The notes: a model not told the origin generated them from the sequence alone. 64,000 bases of DNA from Roseovarius litoreus (GCF_900142765.1 NZ_FRCB01000004.1:124001-188000); one strand, 5' to 3'. Numbered from the stretch's first letter, positions 34,172 to 44,098 are shown. A program made the numbers and translations.

Positions 34172-35758
34172 TCAGCCGCCAAGCAGATCGGGCGTGACCC
34201 GGATCAGGGTCGGGCCGCTGGCCGCAAAAGCCGCGTTCACAGCCTCGGTCAACGCGCCAAGGCTTTGCGGTTCCGCCGCACCCGCCCCGTAGGCGCGCGC
34301 AAGCGCGCAGAAATCGGGATTGCGCGCCACCACCGCATTGGGTGCGATCTGCGAGCGCACCATGCTGTCCTCGATCTCCTTGAGCTTGCCATTGTCCCAC
34401 AAAAGGATCGGCAGCGGCAAACCCAGCTCCACCGCCACACCCAGTTCCGGCAGCGTGTACTGAAAGCCGTAATCCCCCGCCACGCACATCGTGGGCAGGC
34501 CAGGTCGGGCCACCGCGCCGCCGATCGCCGCGGGCAAGGCATAGCCCAACGTGCCGAAGCCGCTTGGATGATGCCACAGGCCCGGCGCCTCCAACTCCCA
34601 GATTTCATTGGCGTTATAGGCAAATTGCGTCATGTCGGAAAAGATCATCGTGTCTTTGGGCAAACAGGCGCGCAGCGTGTCACAGATCGCACCGATCCCC
34701 GGCAATTGCCCATCCACCTCGCGCCGCCACCGATCCCGTGCAGCATCTATTTCCGCCTGTGTCCAAAGCGATTGCACCGGCTCACCAAGCGCCGCGCACA
34801 TCGCCTCGGCCACGGCCGCCGCATCGCCCGCAAGCGTGATATCGGCGCGCGACAGGTCCGAAAGAACCTCGGCGTCGATATCCACGCGGATCATCTTGCC
34901 CGTATGGCCCAGATGATCGCGCCACAGATCGACCTGACTGAGCTCGGTGCCAACGGCCAGAACCACATCCGCCTTGGCAATCTCGTCCGCCGAGCCGGGT
35001 CTGGCCAGGAAATTCCCGTAATGCAGCGGCGTTCCGGGGGTGAAAATGCCGCGTCCGGCATAGGTGGTGAAGGTGGCCGCCCCGGTCACCTCGCGCAGTT
35101 GGTTGAGCGCCGCTGCCGCCTCTGTCGCGCCGCCCCCTGCCACGATCAACGGGCGCCGTGCCGCGCGCAGAACCTCGACCGCCGCCGCCACATCCGGCGC
35201 GGTTGCGGGGCGTGCCGAAGGCCGCGCCGGCGCGGATGGCGCCGCCTCGGCCATGCCCTGCAACAGGCGGATCGGCACGGACAGATGCTTGGGCCGTGCC
35301 CGCCCCAAGGCGAACTCGGTCATCGCCCGGTCGATGAGATCATAGGCCGCCTGCGCCGTGAGCGCGGTTTCTGACCAGTCCGCGACCGTGCGCGCGGCCC
35401 CTTCCTGATCCTTCATCTGGTGCAATTGACCGCGCCGTGCCGCGGTTTCATCCAGACAGGAAGATATCACCAGCATCGGCACGCTGTCCGAATAAGCCTG
35501 CCCGATCGGCGTCATGATATTGCAAAGCCCCGGACCGGTGATCACATAGGCGATGCCCGGCTTGCCGCTGGCGCGAGCATAGCCATCCGCCATGAAGCCC
35601 GCACCCTGCTCGTGCCGCGCCAGAATATGCGTGATCCCGGCCTCTTCGATACCGCGATACATTTCCTGATTATGCACACCGGGAATCCCGAATATCGTCT
35701 CAACGCCACGGGATTTGAGCATGTGGCTGATCTGTGCGCCCAAAGGTCGGGAGGTCAT
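34172..35758 (-). CDS. ThDP-dependent decarboxylase, AruI-like (5-guanidino-2-oxopentanoate decarboxylase?)
   Basis: A 528-residue thiamine diphosphate enzyme of the acetolactate synthase family. The N-terminal PYR domain has IFGIPGVHNQEMYRGI and catalytic Glu in ILARHEQGAGFMADGYARASG. The PP domain has the cofactor motif VAGDYGFQYTLPELGVAVELG...LLWDN, with GDY where GDG is usual. The GIPGVH and RHEQGAGFMADGYAR text resembles Pseudomonas AruI of the arginine transaminase pathway more than IlvB, and there is no small subunit gene. The ATG at 35758 overlaps the trkH stop by one base. The exact substrate is uncertain. Confidence 0.8.
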   Translation of the reverse strand: MTSRPLGAQISHMLKSRGVETIFGIPGVHNQEMYRGIEEAGITHILARHEQGAGFMADGYARASGKPGIAYVITGPGLCNIMTPIGQAYSDSVPMLVISSCLDETAARRGQLHQMKDQEGAARTVADWSETALTAQAAYDLIDRAMTEFALGRARPKHLSVPIRLLQGMAEAAPSAPARPSARPATAPDVAAAVEVLRAARRPLIVAGGGATEAAAALNQLREVTGAATFTTYAGRGIFTPGTPLHYGNFLARPGSADEIAKADVVLAVGTELSQVDLWRDHLGHTGKMIRVDIDAEVLSDLSRADITLAGDAAAVAEAMCAALGEPVQSLWTQAEIDAARDRWRREVDGQLPGIGAICDTLRACLPKDTMIFSDMTQFAYNANEIWELEAPGLWHHPSGFGTLGYALPAAIGGAVARPGLPTMCVAGDYGFQYTLPELGVAVELGLPLPILLWDNGKLKEIEDSMVRSQIAPNAVVARNPDFCALARAYGAGAAEPQSLGALTEAVNAAFAASGPTLIRVTPDLLGG

Positions 35759-37206
35759 CAGGTTCTCCAGAAATTGACGGTGAACATGACATAGACGGCC
35801 ATGAGCTCCAACCGTCCGATAAGCATGGCAAATGTCAGGATCCATTTCGCCGCGTCGTTCAGCGGCGCAAAATTTCCGGCCGGTCCGATGATATCGCCCA
35901 GACCGGGGCCGACATTGGCCAGCGCCGTGGCAGCCCCCGAGACCGAGGTGATGAAATCCAACCCCGTCAGCCCAAGCGCCACCGCCACGACACCAAGCGT
36001 GACGATGAAGAATACGAAGAACGTCATCACCGAATTGAGGATGTCGTCACTGATCGAGCGCCCTTCGAACCGCGGGGTAAAGACCGCGTGGGGCGAATGA
36101 ATGCGCCCCAGTTGCGCGTTCACCGAAGCAAAAAGGATCTGGTAGCGGAAAATCTTGATCGAACATGTCGTCGATCCCGCGCAGCCCCCGATCAGGCCGA
36201 TGAAAAAGAACAGCGCGATCAGGAATGGACCCCATGTCATGTAATCCACACTGGCATAGCCCGTGCCGCTCATGATCGAGGTGATGTTGAACGCCGCCTC
36301 GCGCAGGGCCTGTTCGGGATGATGCGGAAAGATCGTCAGCAGCACCCCGGCGGTGACCACGGCAAGCAGCGCGATCGTCATCAGGAATGCCCGTACCTGG
36401 CTGTCGCGAAAAAGCGCCCGATGGTTCCCGTTCAGAAGCTGCACATACCGCACGAACGGCAAGGCCGCGAGGACCATGAAAAGGGTCGCCACCCATTCGG
36501 CGCTGCCTGAGAATGCCCCGAAGGAGGCGTCGTAATTCGCAAAGCCACCCGTGGAGACAGTGGTCAGCGCATGGACCGTCGCATCGAAGGCGCTCATACC
36601 CGTAGCCAGATAGGCCAGCGTACAGGCCAGCGTGAGCGCCACGTAGATCGTCGAAATGCTGGACGCGATCTGCGTGGCGCGCGGCAGGATCTTGCCCATC
36701 GTGTCGAAGGCCTCGGATCGAAAAAGCTGCATCCCCCCGATGCGCAGCTCTGGCAGGAAAACCATCGCCACCACGATGATACCGATCCCGCCCATCCATT
36801 GCAGGATGCCGCGCCACAGCAACAGCCCCTTGGGCAGCGTATCAAGGCCCGACAACACCGTGGAGCCCGTGGTGGTCAAACCCGACATCGCCTCGAAAAT
36901 GGCATCAACGGCCCGCGCCTCGGTCTCGCCCAGCATGAAGGGCAGTGCACCGAACAGCGGCAGGAACACCCAGACCCCGGTTGTGAGCAAAAAGGTTTCC
37001 TGAACCGTCAGACTGTCCCTGACCCCGTTGCGGCACGCCAATGCCACCAACCCACCCACAAGCGTCGTGAGGATCGCACTTTCTGCGAAGACGGGCCAAT
37101 GCCCGCGCCCTTCGGCGATATCAACGGCAAGCGGGAAAATCATGGCCAACCCCATGGCCACGACCACCAGTCCTATGACATATCCGACAGGCCGCACATC
37201 CAACAT
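35758..37206 (-). CDS. trkH: Trk potassium uptake channel subunit
   Basis: A 482-residue TrkH/KtrB-type K+ translocating subunit, full length. The four selectivity loops are visible: MSGLTTTGSTVLSG, LTTVSTGGFANYD, ITSIMSGTGYASVDY and TALANVGPGLGD. The conserved basic segment after the third repeat (GCAGSTTCSIKIFRYQ) is present. The ATG at 37206 gives the family length; a GTG three codons earlier is possible. The partner trkA is not in the window. It is followed without a gap by the ThDP decarboxylase gene, an unusual operon partner. Confidence 0.94.
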   Translation of the reverse strand: MLDVRPVGYVIGLVVVAMGLAMIFPLAVDIAEGRGHWPVFAESAILTTLVGGLVALACRNGVRDSLTVQETFLLTTGVWVFLPLFGALPFMLGETEARAVDAIFEAMSGLTTTGSTVLSGLDTLPKGLLLWRGILQWMGGIGIIVVAMVFLPELRIGGMQLFRSEAFDTMGKILPRATQIASSISTIYVALTLACTLAYLATGMSAFDATVHALTTVSTGGFANYDASFGAFSGSAEWVATLFMVLAALPFVRYVQLLNGNHRALFRDSQVRAFLMTIALLAVVTAGVLLTIFPHHPEQALREAAFNITSIMSGTGYASVDYMTWGPFLIALFFFIGLIGGCAGSTTCSIKIFRYQILFASVNAQLGRIHSPHAVFTPRFEGRSISDDILNSVMTFFVFFIVTLGVVAVALGLTGLDFITSVSGAATALANVGPGLGDIIGPAGNFAPLNDAAKWILTFAMLIGRLELMAVYVMFTVNFWRT

Positions 37207-37303
37207 GAGGCGCACAGTTGGCCGCGCCCCATGTCGCTGTCAAGCGCGAACGGATGACCGCAACAGCCCGGCACGTCGCGCCGGGCCAAGGCGCATTTCG
37301 ATC

Positions 37304-37531
37304 TTACCTGTAGAACAGATCGCCATAGACATGGCGCACGATATCGTCCCGGCGCAGACCTATGCGGGCCAGCTCGGCGTCGGACATCGCCTCGAGCGCC
37401 TCGATCTGGTTGCGGCGTGATGCCCGGTGGGCATGAGCCTCGAACCCAAGGGCAAGCGCCGTGCCGACGGTTTTGAGCCAGTCGCGCAGACGGGCGGGAG
37501 CATCAGAGATATTGGTTGTGAAGACGGCCAT
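37304..37531 (-). CDS. DUF1127 mini-protein (copy 2)
   Basis: A 75-residue protein ending in the DUF1127 core RRNQIEALEAMSDAELARIGLRRDDIVRHVYGDLFYR, with an N-terminal extension containing a hydrophobic patch (VGTALALGF). The ribosome site GCGAGG is partly inside an 8-bp hairpin at 37534-37564. It is monocistronic between trkH and a proline-rich hypothetical gene. Role is as for copy 1: probably a small stress-related, RNA-linked protein. Confidence 0.85.
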   Translation of the reverse strand: MAVFTTNISDAPARLRDWLKTVGTALALGFEAHAHRASRRNQIEALEAMSDAELARIGLRRDDIVRHVYGDLFYR

Positions 37532-37533
37532 TT

Positions 37534-37564
37534 GGAAACCTCGCTCGGTTGCTTTCAGGTTTCC
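37534..37564 (-). promoter_or_regulatory. 5'-UTR hairpin covering the ribosome site of DUF1127 copy 2
   Basis: In the mRNA, GGAAACCT pairs perfectly with AGGTTTCC across a 15-nt loop. The 3' arm ends 2 nt before the AUG and contains the AGG of the likely Shine-Dalgarno GCGAGG. An 8-bp AU-containing stem here could act as a temperature- or protein-sensitive translation switch. Confidence 0.4.
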
Positions 37565-37643
37565 TCCCTGCTGTTCAAGCTAGGTCAGCAGTGTTGACTT
37601 TACCAACATCAATTTCTCAACCCGGCCTTGCACCGGTTGCAAC

Positions 37644-38117
37644 TCATGCCTGACTGGTGTCACGGCCGTTCATGGCCACGCTGCGCGGTGCAGGCATCGC
37701 TGGCGGTTTGGACGGTGCGCGCGGGCGCTTTGGCGTGCTGGCGTCCGTCTGCGGCTCGACGGTCTTGGCCTTGGGCTGCGCCTGTCTCATCGGAACCACC
37801 TGTCCCTGTGCCGCCGGTGCTTTCGGCGCAGCGGGCTTTGGCTCGGACGGTACAGGCGTCGCCACGGACTTGGGCTCTGTCACTGCCGGCGCTGCAGATG
37901 TGGCAGCGGTCTTGCCCGTCACGGCCGCGGCCTTTTTCTCAACCGGCGCCTTGGTCACGGGACGGACATATGTCGCGCTCTTGCGCAACAGAAACGGATT
38001 GGCAATCAGCGCGGCCCGCCCGAACTCCTGTGCGACGCGCAGGTTGTTTTCCAAAAGATAGCCAGCCAGACGAAACCCGGCGGCTGAAAGCGTGAACGGT
38101 GTCATCACGTGTGTCAT
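37644..38117 (-). CDS. hypothetical protein, helical N-terminus and Pro/Ala/Lys-rich tail
   Basis: A 157-residue protein I do not recognise. The first 48 residues (MTHVMTPFTLSAAGFRLAGYL...FLLRKSATY) look like an amphipathic, phasin-like helical region. The rest is low-complexity Pro/Ala/Lys/Thr sequence (TAATSAAPAVTEPK, PKAPAAQGQVVP), probably disordered. GGGA precedes the ATG at 38117; the longer upstream frame is not supported. It is downstream of folE2 but separated from it by a strong terminator. Confidence 0.6.
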   Translation of the reverse strand: MTHVMTPFTLSAAGFRLAGYLLENNLRVAQEFGRAALIANPFLLRKSATYVRPVTKAPVEKKAAAVTGKTAATSAAPAVTEPKSVATPVPSEPKPAAPKAPAAQGQVVPMRQAQPKAKTVEPQTDASTPKRPRAPSKPPAMPAPRSVAMNGRDTSQA

Positions 38118-38256
38118 CGTGGTATCCCTTAGGCCTAGTGAACTGAAGAAGTCATGACTGGATTTTGTGTCGATACGATAACGCAAACCCGCCGCTCCGT
38201 GGCCCCTTGCACCAGTTACCGCCATGCCCTCCTCGCCTTCTGAGTGTAAAACGCGC

Positions 38257-38292
38257 AAAAGAAAACGCGGCGCCCAAGAATAGGGCACCGCG
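38257..38292 (-). terminator. terminator of folE2
   Basis: On the minus strand CGCGGTGCCC pairs with GGGCGCCGCG (one G-U) around a 7-nt loop and is followed by TTTTCTTTT, 25 nt after the folE2 stop. Confidence 0.88.
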
Positions 38293-38317
38293 CGAACTCT
38301 GGTGATAGCAGGACCGC

Positions 38318-39418
<1,101 letters not shown>

Positions 39419-39513
39419 TTCCGGCCCCCGATATTCAGCGCCCAGTGTATCTAAACACTGCCGCTAAGGATTTCCAATTTCGAAAGGAATTACGTCGGAA
39501 GCGACAGGACGGA

Positions 39514-40707
39514 TCATTGTTTTTCGCCCGCAATGGTCAAAGCCCGAGAGATATCCGCAATCAGATCCTCGGGATCTTCGATACCCACCGACAGCCGCAC
39601 CAGCCCCGGCGTGATGCCCAGCAGGACCTTTTGATCCGCCGGCAAGCGTTGATGCGTGGTTGTTGCAGGATGGGTGGCGATGGATTTGGCATCGCCCAGA
39701 TTGTTCGAGATCACCACGATCCTCAGCGCATTGAGAAACCGGAACGCCGCCGCCTGCCCGCCTGCCAGCTCCAGCGCCACCACCGTACCACCCTTGCCCA
39801 TCTGCCGCAGGACCAGATCATGCTGCGCATGGCTGGCATGACCCGGATAGATCACCCGCGACAATTCAGGCCGACCCTGCAGCGCATCGGTCAGCGCCAG
39901 CGCGGTCTGGGCCTGCGCATTGACCCGCAGGCTGATCGTCTCGAGCCCCTTGAGCATCACCCAGGCATTGAACGGGGACATCGAGCCGCCGGTATGCTTC
40001 ATGTACGGCTCAACCGTGCCACGGATGAACTCGCGCGTCCCGAGGATCACACCGCCAAGCGCGCGCCCCTGCCCATCGATATGCTTGGTCGCCGAATAGA
40101 TCACCACATCGGCCCCCTGCTCGATCGCACGGGAAAACACCGGCGTGGCAAAGACATTGTCCACGACGACCGTAGCGCCGACCGCATGGGCGATATCCGC
40201 CACCGCCGCGATATCCACCACTTCGAGCGTTGGATTGGCGATGCTTTCAAAGAACACCGCGCGGGTATCGCTGCGCACCGCTGCGCGCCACGCGTCCAGA
40301 TCGGTGCCGTCAATGAAAGTCACCTCGACCCCGAAGCGCGTCAGCACCTCGTCCAGCACATAAAGGCACGACCCGAACAGCGCGCGTGCGGCCACCACGT
40401 GATCGCCCGCCCGCAGCATCGAGGTCAGCGCGCCGCTGACCGCCGCCATGCCGCTGGCGGTGGCAAAGGCATCCTCGGCCCCTTCCAAGCCGGCGATCCT
40501 GTCCTCGAACATCGCGACGGTCGGATTGCCATAGCGCCCATAGATGAATTCATCCGGCCCCGCCTGCAGGAACCGGGCCTCGGCGGCTTCGGCACTGTCA
40601 TAAACGAACCCCTGCGTCAGAAAGATCGCCTCGCTGACTTCGCCATACTGGCTGCGGCGCGTCCCGCCATGCACCAGTTTCGTCCGCATGTTCCAATCAT
40701 CACTCAT
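39514..40707 (-). CDS. metZ: O-succinylhomoserine sulfhydrylase
   Basis: A 397-residue PLP enzyme of the Cys/Met metabolism family making homocysteine from O-succinylhomoserine and sulfide. PLP lysine is Lys208 in YSATKHIDGQG. Substrate and cofactor residues appear in YGRYGNPTVAMFE, ATASGMAAV, VVDNVFATP and TTTHQRL. The NVFATP and SKHIDGQGR forms favour MetZ over cystathionine gamma-synthase. The ATG at 40707 has GGAGG 6 nt upstream. Expression is controlled by a SAM-II riboswitch, a leader ORF and a terminator in the 130-nt leader (40737-40840). Confidence 0.93.
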   Translation of the reverse strand: MSDDWNMRTKLVHGGTRRSQYGEVSEAIFLTQGFVYDSAEAAEARFLQAGPDEFIYGRYGNPTVAMFEDRIAGLEGAEDAFATASGMAAVSGALTSMLRAGDHVVAARALFGSCLYVLDEVLTRFGVEVTFIDGTDLDAWRAAVRSDTRAVFFESIANPTLEVVDIAAVADIAHAVGATVVVDNVFATPVFSRAIEQGADVVIYSATKHIDGQGRALGGVILGTREFIRGTVEPYMKHTGGSMSPFNAWVMLKGLETISLRVNAQAQTALALTDALQGRPELSRVIYPGHASHAQHDLVLRQMGKGGTVVALELAGGQAAAFRFLNALRIVVISNNLGDAKSIATHPATTTHQRLPADQKVLLGITPGLVRLSVGIEDPEDLIADISRALTIAGEKQ

Positions 40708-40736
40708 CTTCGTCCTCCAGGGCGCTTGGCCCAAAC

Positions 40737-40771
40737 AAAAAAACCCCCGTCGCGGTCAAGCGAAAGGGGGC
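40737..40771 (-). terminator. leader terminator between the SAM-II riboswitch and metZ
   Basis: CCCCC plus TTCGC pair with GCG plus CGGGGG, and a run of seven T follows. It ends 29 nt before the metZ ATG, so it must be an attenuator: any metZ transcript has to read through it. Confidence 0.85.
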
Positions 40772-40779
40772 TCCTTCAT
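40756..40779 (-). CDS. seven-codon leader ORF (MKEPPFA) in the metZ leader
   Basis: An ATG 5 nt after AGAGG, the last bases of the SAM-II aptamer, opens a seven-codon frame MKEPPFA ending in TGA. The codons CCC-CCT form the 5' arm of the terminator and the stop lies in its loop, so a translating ribosome would prevent the terminator stem. The product itself is probably irrelevant; the act of translation would matter. This is inferred from sequence layout only. Confidence 0.45.
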   Translation of the reverse strand: MKEPPFA

Positions 40780-40784
40780 CCTGA

Positions 40785-40840
40785 CCTCTTTAGCGGAGTT
40801 GTTTTACGTGGCCCGCAATCCGGTAACAAATCGCCACGGC
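40785..40840 (-). ncRNA. SAM-II riboswitch (metA/metZ leader type)
   Basis: The minus-strand sequence has the SAM-II consensus order: CCGTGGCGATTTG, a variable stretch ACCGGATTGC, GGGCCACGTAAAACAA, then CCGCTAAAGAGG. GTGGC/GCCAC form P1 and the GCUAAA segment makes the pseudoknot over the P1 loop; AGAGG is the Shine-Dalgarno that SAM binding hides. It lies upstream of the methionine gene metZ, a known SAM-II target in alphaproteobacteria. Confidence 0.9.
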
Positions 40841-40962
40841 GTCGCTTTAGACCCGGTCGCGTGATCCGTCAACACCGTCATCCAGCTTTCGCATGGCCGT
40901 CAAAAAACCTTTGTATGCATGCGGTAGCCCAAAACCACAACATGTAGTGGTGGCTCGTCGGC

Positions 40963-41937
40963 ATGCCCTTTCTGCACATCAACTCTGGCCCCTCAGGTCC
41001 ACGCCTGCACAAGACCGACACTGCAGTGCGCCCTGCGCTCGCCAAGGCGCTTGCAGCAGATAGCGGCCCGGTCATCATCATGACGCATGGCTACAAGTTC
41101 GCCCCCGGTCACGGCGATGACTGTCCCCACGAGCATATCCTGTCGCTATCCCCCCGCCCGCACCTGCGCAAACGGATAAGCTGGCCCCGTAAGTTGGGAT
41201 TTGGCGCAGATCTGCCCGGCGAAGGTGTCGGCATAGCATTTGGCTGGTCCGGACGCGGCACGATCTGGCAGGCCTACCGGCAGGCCACTGCCGCGAGTGC
41301 GTCCCTCGCGTCCCTGATCGAGGATATCCACAGCCTTGCTCCCGGTCGCCCGGTGCATCTGATGGCGCATTCACTGGGCGCGCGGGTGATCCTGTCAGCG
41401 CTGAGGCGCCTGCCCGAAAACAGCGTAGGCCGCGTGATCCTGCTGTGCGGTGCGGAATATACAGGCCAAGCCGTGCGGTGCCTGAACACCGGAGCAGGGC
41501 GCACCGCAGAAGTGTTCAACATCACCAGTCGGGAAAACGACCTCTTTGATTTCCTGCTGGAACGGCTCATTGCAGCGCCACGCGCGGGCGACAGGTGCAT
41601 CGGTGCAGGCCTGCCGGACCAGCCACGGGTGGTTACGGTGCAGCTTGACCATGCCGGGTCACTGGATGTGCTGGCGAGGGCAGGGTTCGACATTGCCCCA
41701 CCCGCAGCGTCGATATGCCATTGGTCGTCCTATCTGAGACCGGGCGTTTTCGACCTCTATCATGCGCTCTTGCGCCACCCCGGATCGCTGCCTCTGGCAC
41801 AACTTCGCGCCAAGCTGCCCGATCGGCCCGATCATCGCTGGTCACGGCTCTTGGCCCCCACGATCCGGGTCTATACCGGCCTGACCCGCGCGACGCACCC
41901 CTTGTTTCCAAGCCTCGAGACCCGCTCGCGGCCATGA
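40963..41937 (+). CDS. alpha/beta-hydrolase fold protein
   Basis: A 324-residue probable esterase or lipase-like hydrolase with no signal peptide. The oxyanion-side motif is VIIMTHGYKFAPG (HG at the end of strand beta3). The nucleophile elbow is HLMAHSLGARVILSAL, with the serine in AHSLGA. An acid candidate is in TSRENDLFDFLLE and a late histidine in ICHWSSYLRPG. The arrangement resembles DUF900-type hydrolases. The ATG at 40963 lacks a good ribosome site. It is divergent from metZ and convergent with yciB. Substrate is unknown. Confidence 0.75.
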   Translation: MPFLHINSGPSGPRLHKTDTAVRPALAKALAADSGPVIIMTHGYKFAPGHGDDCPHEHILSLSPRPHLRKRISWPRKLGFGADLPGEGVGIAFGWSGRGTIWQAYRQATAASASLASLIEDIHSLAPGRPVHLMAHSLGARVILSALRRLPENSVGRVILLCGAEYTGQAVRCLNTGAGRTAEVFNITSRENDLFDFLLERLIAAPRAGDRCIGAGLPDQPRVVTVQLDHAGSLDVLARAGFDIAPPAASICHWSSYLRPGVFDLYHALLRHPGSLPLAQLRAKLPDRPDHRWSRLLAPTIRVYTGLTRATHPLFPSLETRSRP

Positions 41938-42022
41938 GTGGATCAATCGTAATGCGCCTGCAGGGAGATCCTCAAGGCCAGCTTGACCCGTGCCGTGTAA
42001 CACGCCACGACGGGATACAAAC

Positions 42023-42625
42023 TCAGCTTTCCTCGTCCTGAGTACCATGCTCGCGAAAGAGCTTACCTTGCGCCATGAAGAACACGAAGATCGCCGCCGT
42101 GAGGCCGAATGTCTTGAAGTAAACCCATGTCTCTTCGCTCATCAGGCGCCAGACAAGTTCATTCAAGATCGCAAGACCAAAGAAGAACGCCGCCAGACGG
42201 CGGGTAAGGATCATCCAACCCTCATGGGTCAGCGGCATCATGCCGTCCATCACATATTGCAGCCATGACTGCCCCCGCAGCAGGCCCGCCCCAAGAACCC
42301 CGGCGAAGATCAGATAAATGATCGTAGGCTTCATCTTGAAGAACCGCGGATCGTTGAACCAGACGCTCATGCCGCCGAACACGATGATCAGCACCGCCGT
42401 GACCACCTGCATCCGCGACAGATGCCCGGTCAGCCACCAAAGTATCCCCATCGCCAGCAGGAAAACCGGAATGAACCCGGCGGTGACCACGATAAAGCCG
42501 TCATATTCGGTGCCGCCAAAGGTAAAAACCCGGTCCTTGAGCATCAGATACGCTGCGAAAAACGCGATGATCGGTCCCAGTTCAAGGCCGGTCTTCACCA
42601 ACGGATTGATCTTCTGCTCGCTCAT
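42023..42625 (-). CDS. YciB/IspZ-type septation-associated inner-membrane protein
   Basis: A 200-residue membrane protein with five to six hydrophobic segments. Family features are VKTGLELGPIIAFFAAYL near the start, DPRFFKMKPTIIYLIFAGVL and LAILNELVWRLMSEETWVYFKTFG, the YciB signature. In enteric bacteria YciB helps keep envelope and cell-division integrity. GGAGAGG precedes the ATG at 42625; the longer frame to 42781 is not conserved. It lies downstream of ftsY, as in many Rhodobacterales. Confidence 0.92.
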   Translation of the reverse strand: MSEQKINPLVKTGLELGPIIAFFAAYLMLKDRVFTFGGTEYDGFIVVTAGFIPVFLLAMGILWWLTGHLSRMQVVTAVLIIVFGGMSVWFNDPRFFKMKPTIIYLIFAGVLGAGLLRGQSWLQYVMDGMMPLTHEGWMILTRRLAAFFFGLAILNELVWRLMSEETWVYFKTFGLTAAIFVFFMAQGKLFREHGTQDEES

Positions 42626-42820
42626 ATCGGCCTCTCCGGTCACCGTCCAAAGCGTGTCTGCCCTCCCCCTGAGGTCTCGGGCCGAAACGCGTGCATCGAT
42701 CTGGCGATGCGCTGGTCTTTCACCTATCACAGCCCCCGGTGCAATCAATGGCATACGGGCATGGCACTGTGCCACAGGCATGGGGGCGGGCCTAAGGCAG
42801 GCCGCGCTCCCGACCGGGGC

Positions 42821-44098
42821 TCAGCCGCGCTCAAGCCCGGTCAGGGCCGCTGCGAAATCCTCAGGGTCGAACGGGGCCAGATCGTCGATCTGCTCGCCCA
42901 CGCCGATGGCATGGATCGGCAGCCCGAACTTGTCGGCCAGCGCCACCAGAACCCCGCCCTTGGCCGTGCCGTCGAGCTTGGTCATCACCAGCCCCGACAC
43001 ATCGGCCAGTTTCTGGAACGTCTCGACCTGGCTCAGCGCGTTCTGGCCCGTGGTGGCATCGAGCACCAGCAGTGTGTTATGCGGCGCACCGGGATCTTTC
43101 TTTCGAATGACCCGGACGATCTTGGCCAGTTCTTCCATCAGGTCGGCCCGGTTCTGCAATCGCCCCGCCGTGTCGATCATCAGAAGGTCCGCGCCATCGG
43201 CCTGCGCCTTTTCCATCGCGTCGAACGCCAGACTGGCCGGATCAGACCCTTCGGGCGCGGTCAGCACCGGCACACCGGCCCTCTCGCCCCAGATCTGCAA
43301 CTGCTCCACAGCCGCCGCGCGGAACGTGTCACCGGCAGCGATCACCACGCTCTTGCCCGCCGCCTTGAACTGGCTGGCCAGCTTGCCGATTGTCGTGGTC
43401 TTGCCCGATCCGTTCACGCCCACCACCAGCACGACCTGAGGGGTCTTGGGATAGATCGGCATGGGCCGGGCGACCGGCTCCATGATCCGGGTAATTTCCT
43501 GCGCCAGCAACTCCTTGATTTCCTGACCGGAAAGTTTGCGCCCCATGCGGCCCTCGGCCATGTTGGCGGTCACGCGCAGCGCCGTATCCACCCCCATATC
43601 CGCCGAGATCAACAGCTCTTCGAGCTGCTCGAGCATGTCGTCATCCAGCACGCGCCGCACAACGGTCTTGCCCTCCTTGCGACCCAAAAGACGCCCCAGA
43701 AGTCCCGGCTTGGCACTGTCTTGCGCCGGGCTGGTCACATCATCGACGGGGATTTCCTGCGGTGTCGGCGCAGGCGCCGGATCGGGCGCGCGCACCGGCG
43801 CTTCGGGCGGGGTTTGGTCGGGCCATTCCAGGGGCGGTTCGGCAGGCGCTTCCGAGGGCGGCTCAGGGATTTCCTCGGGGCTGGGTTCCGGATCGGGCGC
43901 TGGTTCCAGCGTTGGTTCCGGCTCAGGCTCGGGAACGGGCTCGCGCCGCGGCTCCGGCTCCGGGCGTGTCTCCGGGCGTGGCTCGGGTGCGGCCAGCACC
44001 TCTTCCTCGACGCCATCCTCCATGATCGCATCCAGACCGTCCTCGATTTTCGAGGAGGATTTGAACAGCCGTTCCTTGAGCTTCGTGAAAAACGCCAT
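42821..44098 (-). CDS. ftsY: signal recognition particle receptor
   Basis: A 425-residue SRP GTPase receptor that docks SRP-ribosome complexes at the membrane. Residues about 30-125 are an acidic, proline-rich A domain (runs of PEPEPE), then N domain, then G domain: G1 VGVNGSGKTTTIGKLA, G2 AAGDTFRAAAVEQL, G3 DTAGRLQNR, G4 TKLDGTAKGG. It ends in the usual DDLAPFDPEDFAAAL motif. The ATG at 44098 starts MAFFTKLKERLFKSS, an amphipathic membrane-targeting helix. Confidence 0.97.
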   Translation of the reverse strand: MAFFTKLKERLFKSSSKIEDGLDAIMEDGVEEEVLAAPEPRPETRPEPEPRREPVPEPEPEPTLEPAPDPEPSPEEIPEPPSEAPAEPPLEWPDQTPPEAPVRAPDPAPAPTPQEIPVDDVTSPAQDSAKPGLLGRLLGRKEGKTVVRRVLDDDMLEQLEELLISADMGVDTALRVTANMAEGRMGRKLSGQEIKELLAQEITRIMEPVARPMPIYPKTPQVVLVVGVNGSGKTTTIGKLASQFKAAGKSVVIAAGDTFRAAAVEQLQIWGERAGVPVLTAPEGSDPASLAFDAMEKAQADGADLLMIDTAGRLQNRADLMEELAKIVRVIRKKDPGAPHNTLLVLDATTGQNALSQVETFQKLADVSGLVMTKLDGTAKGGVLVALADKFGLPIHAIGVGEQIDDLAPFDPEDFAAALTGLERG

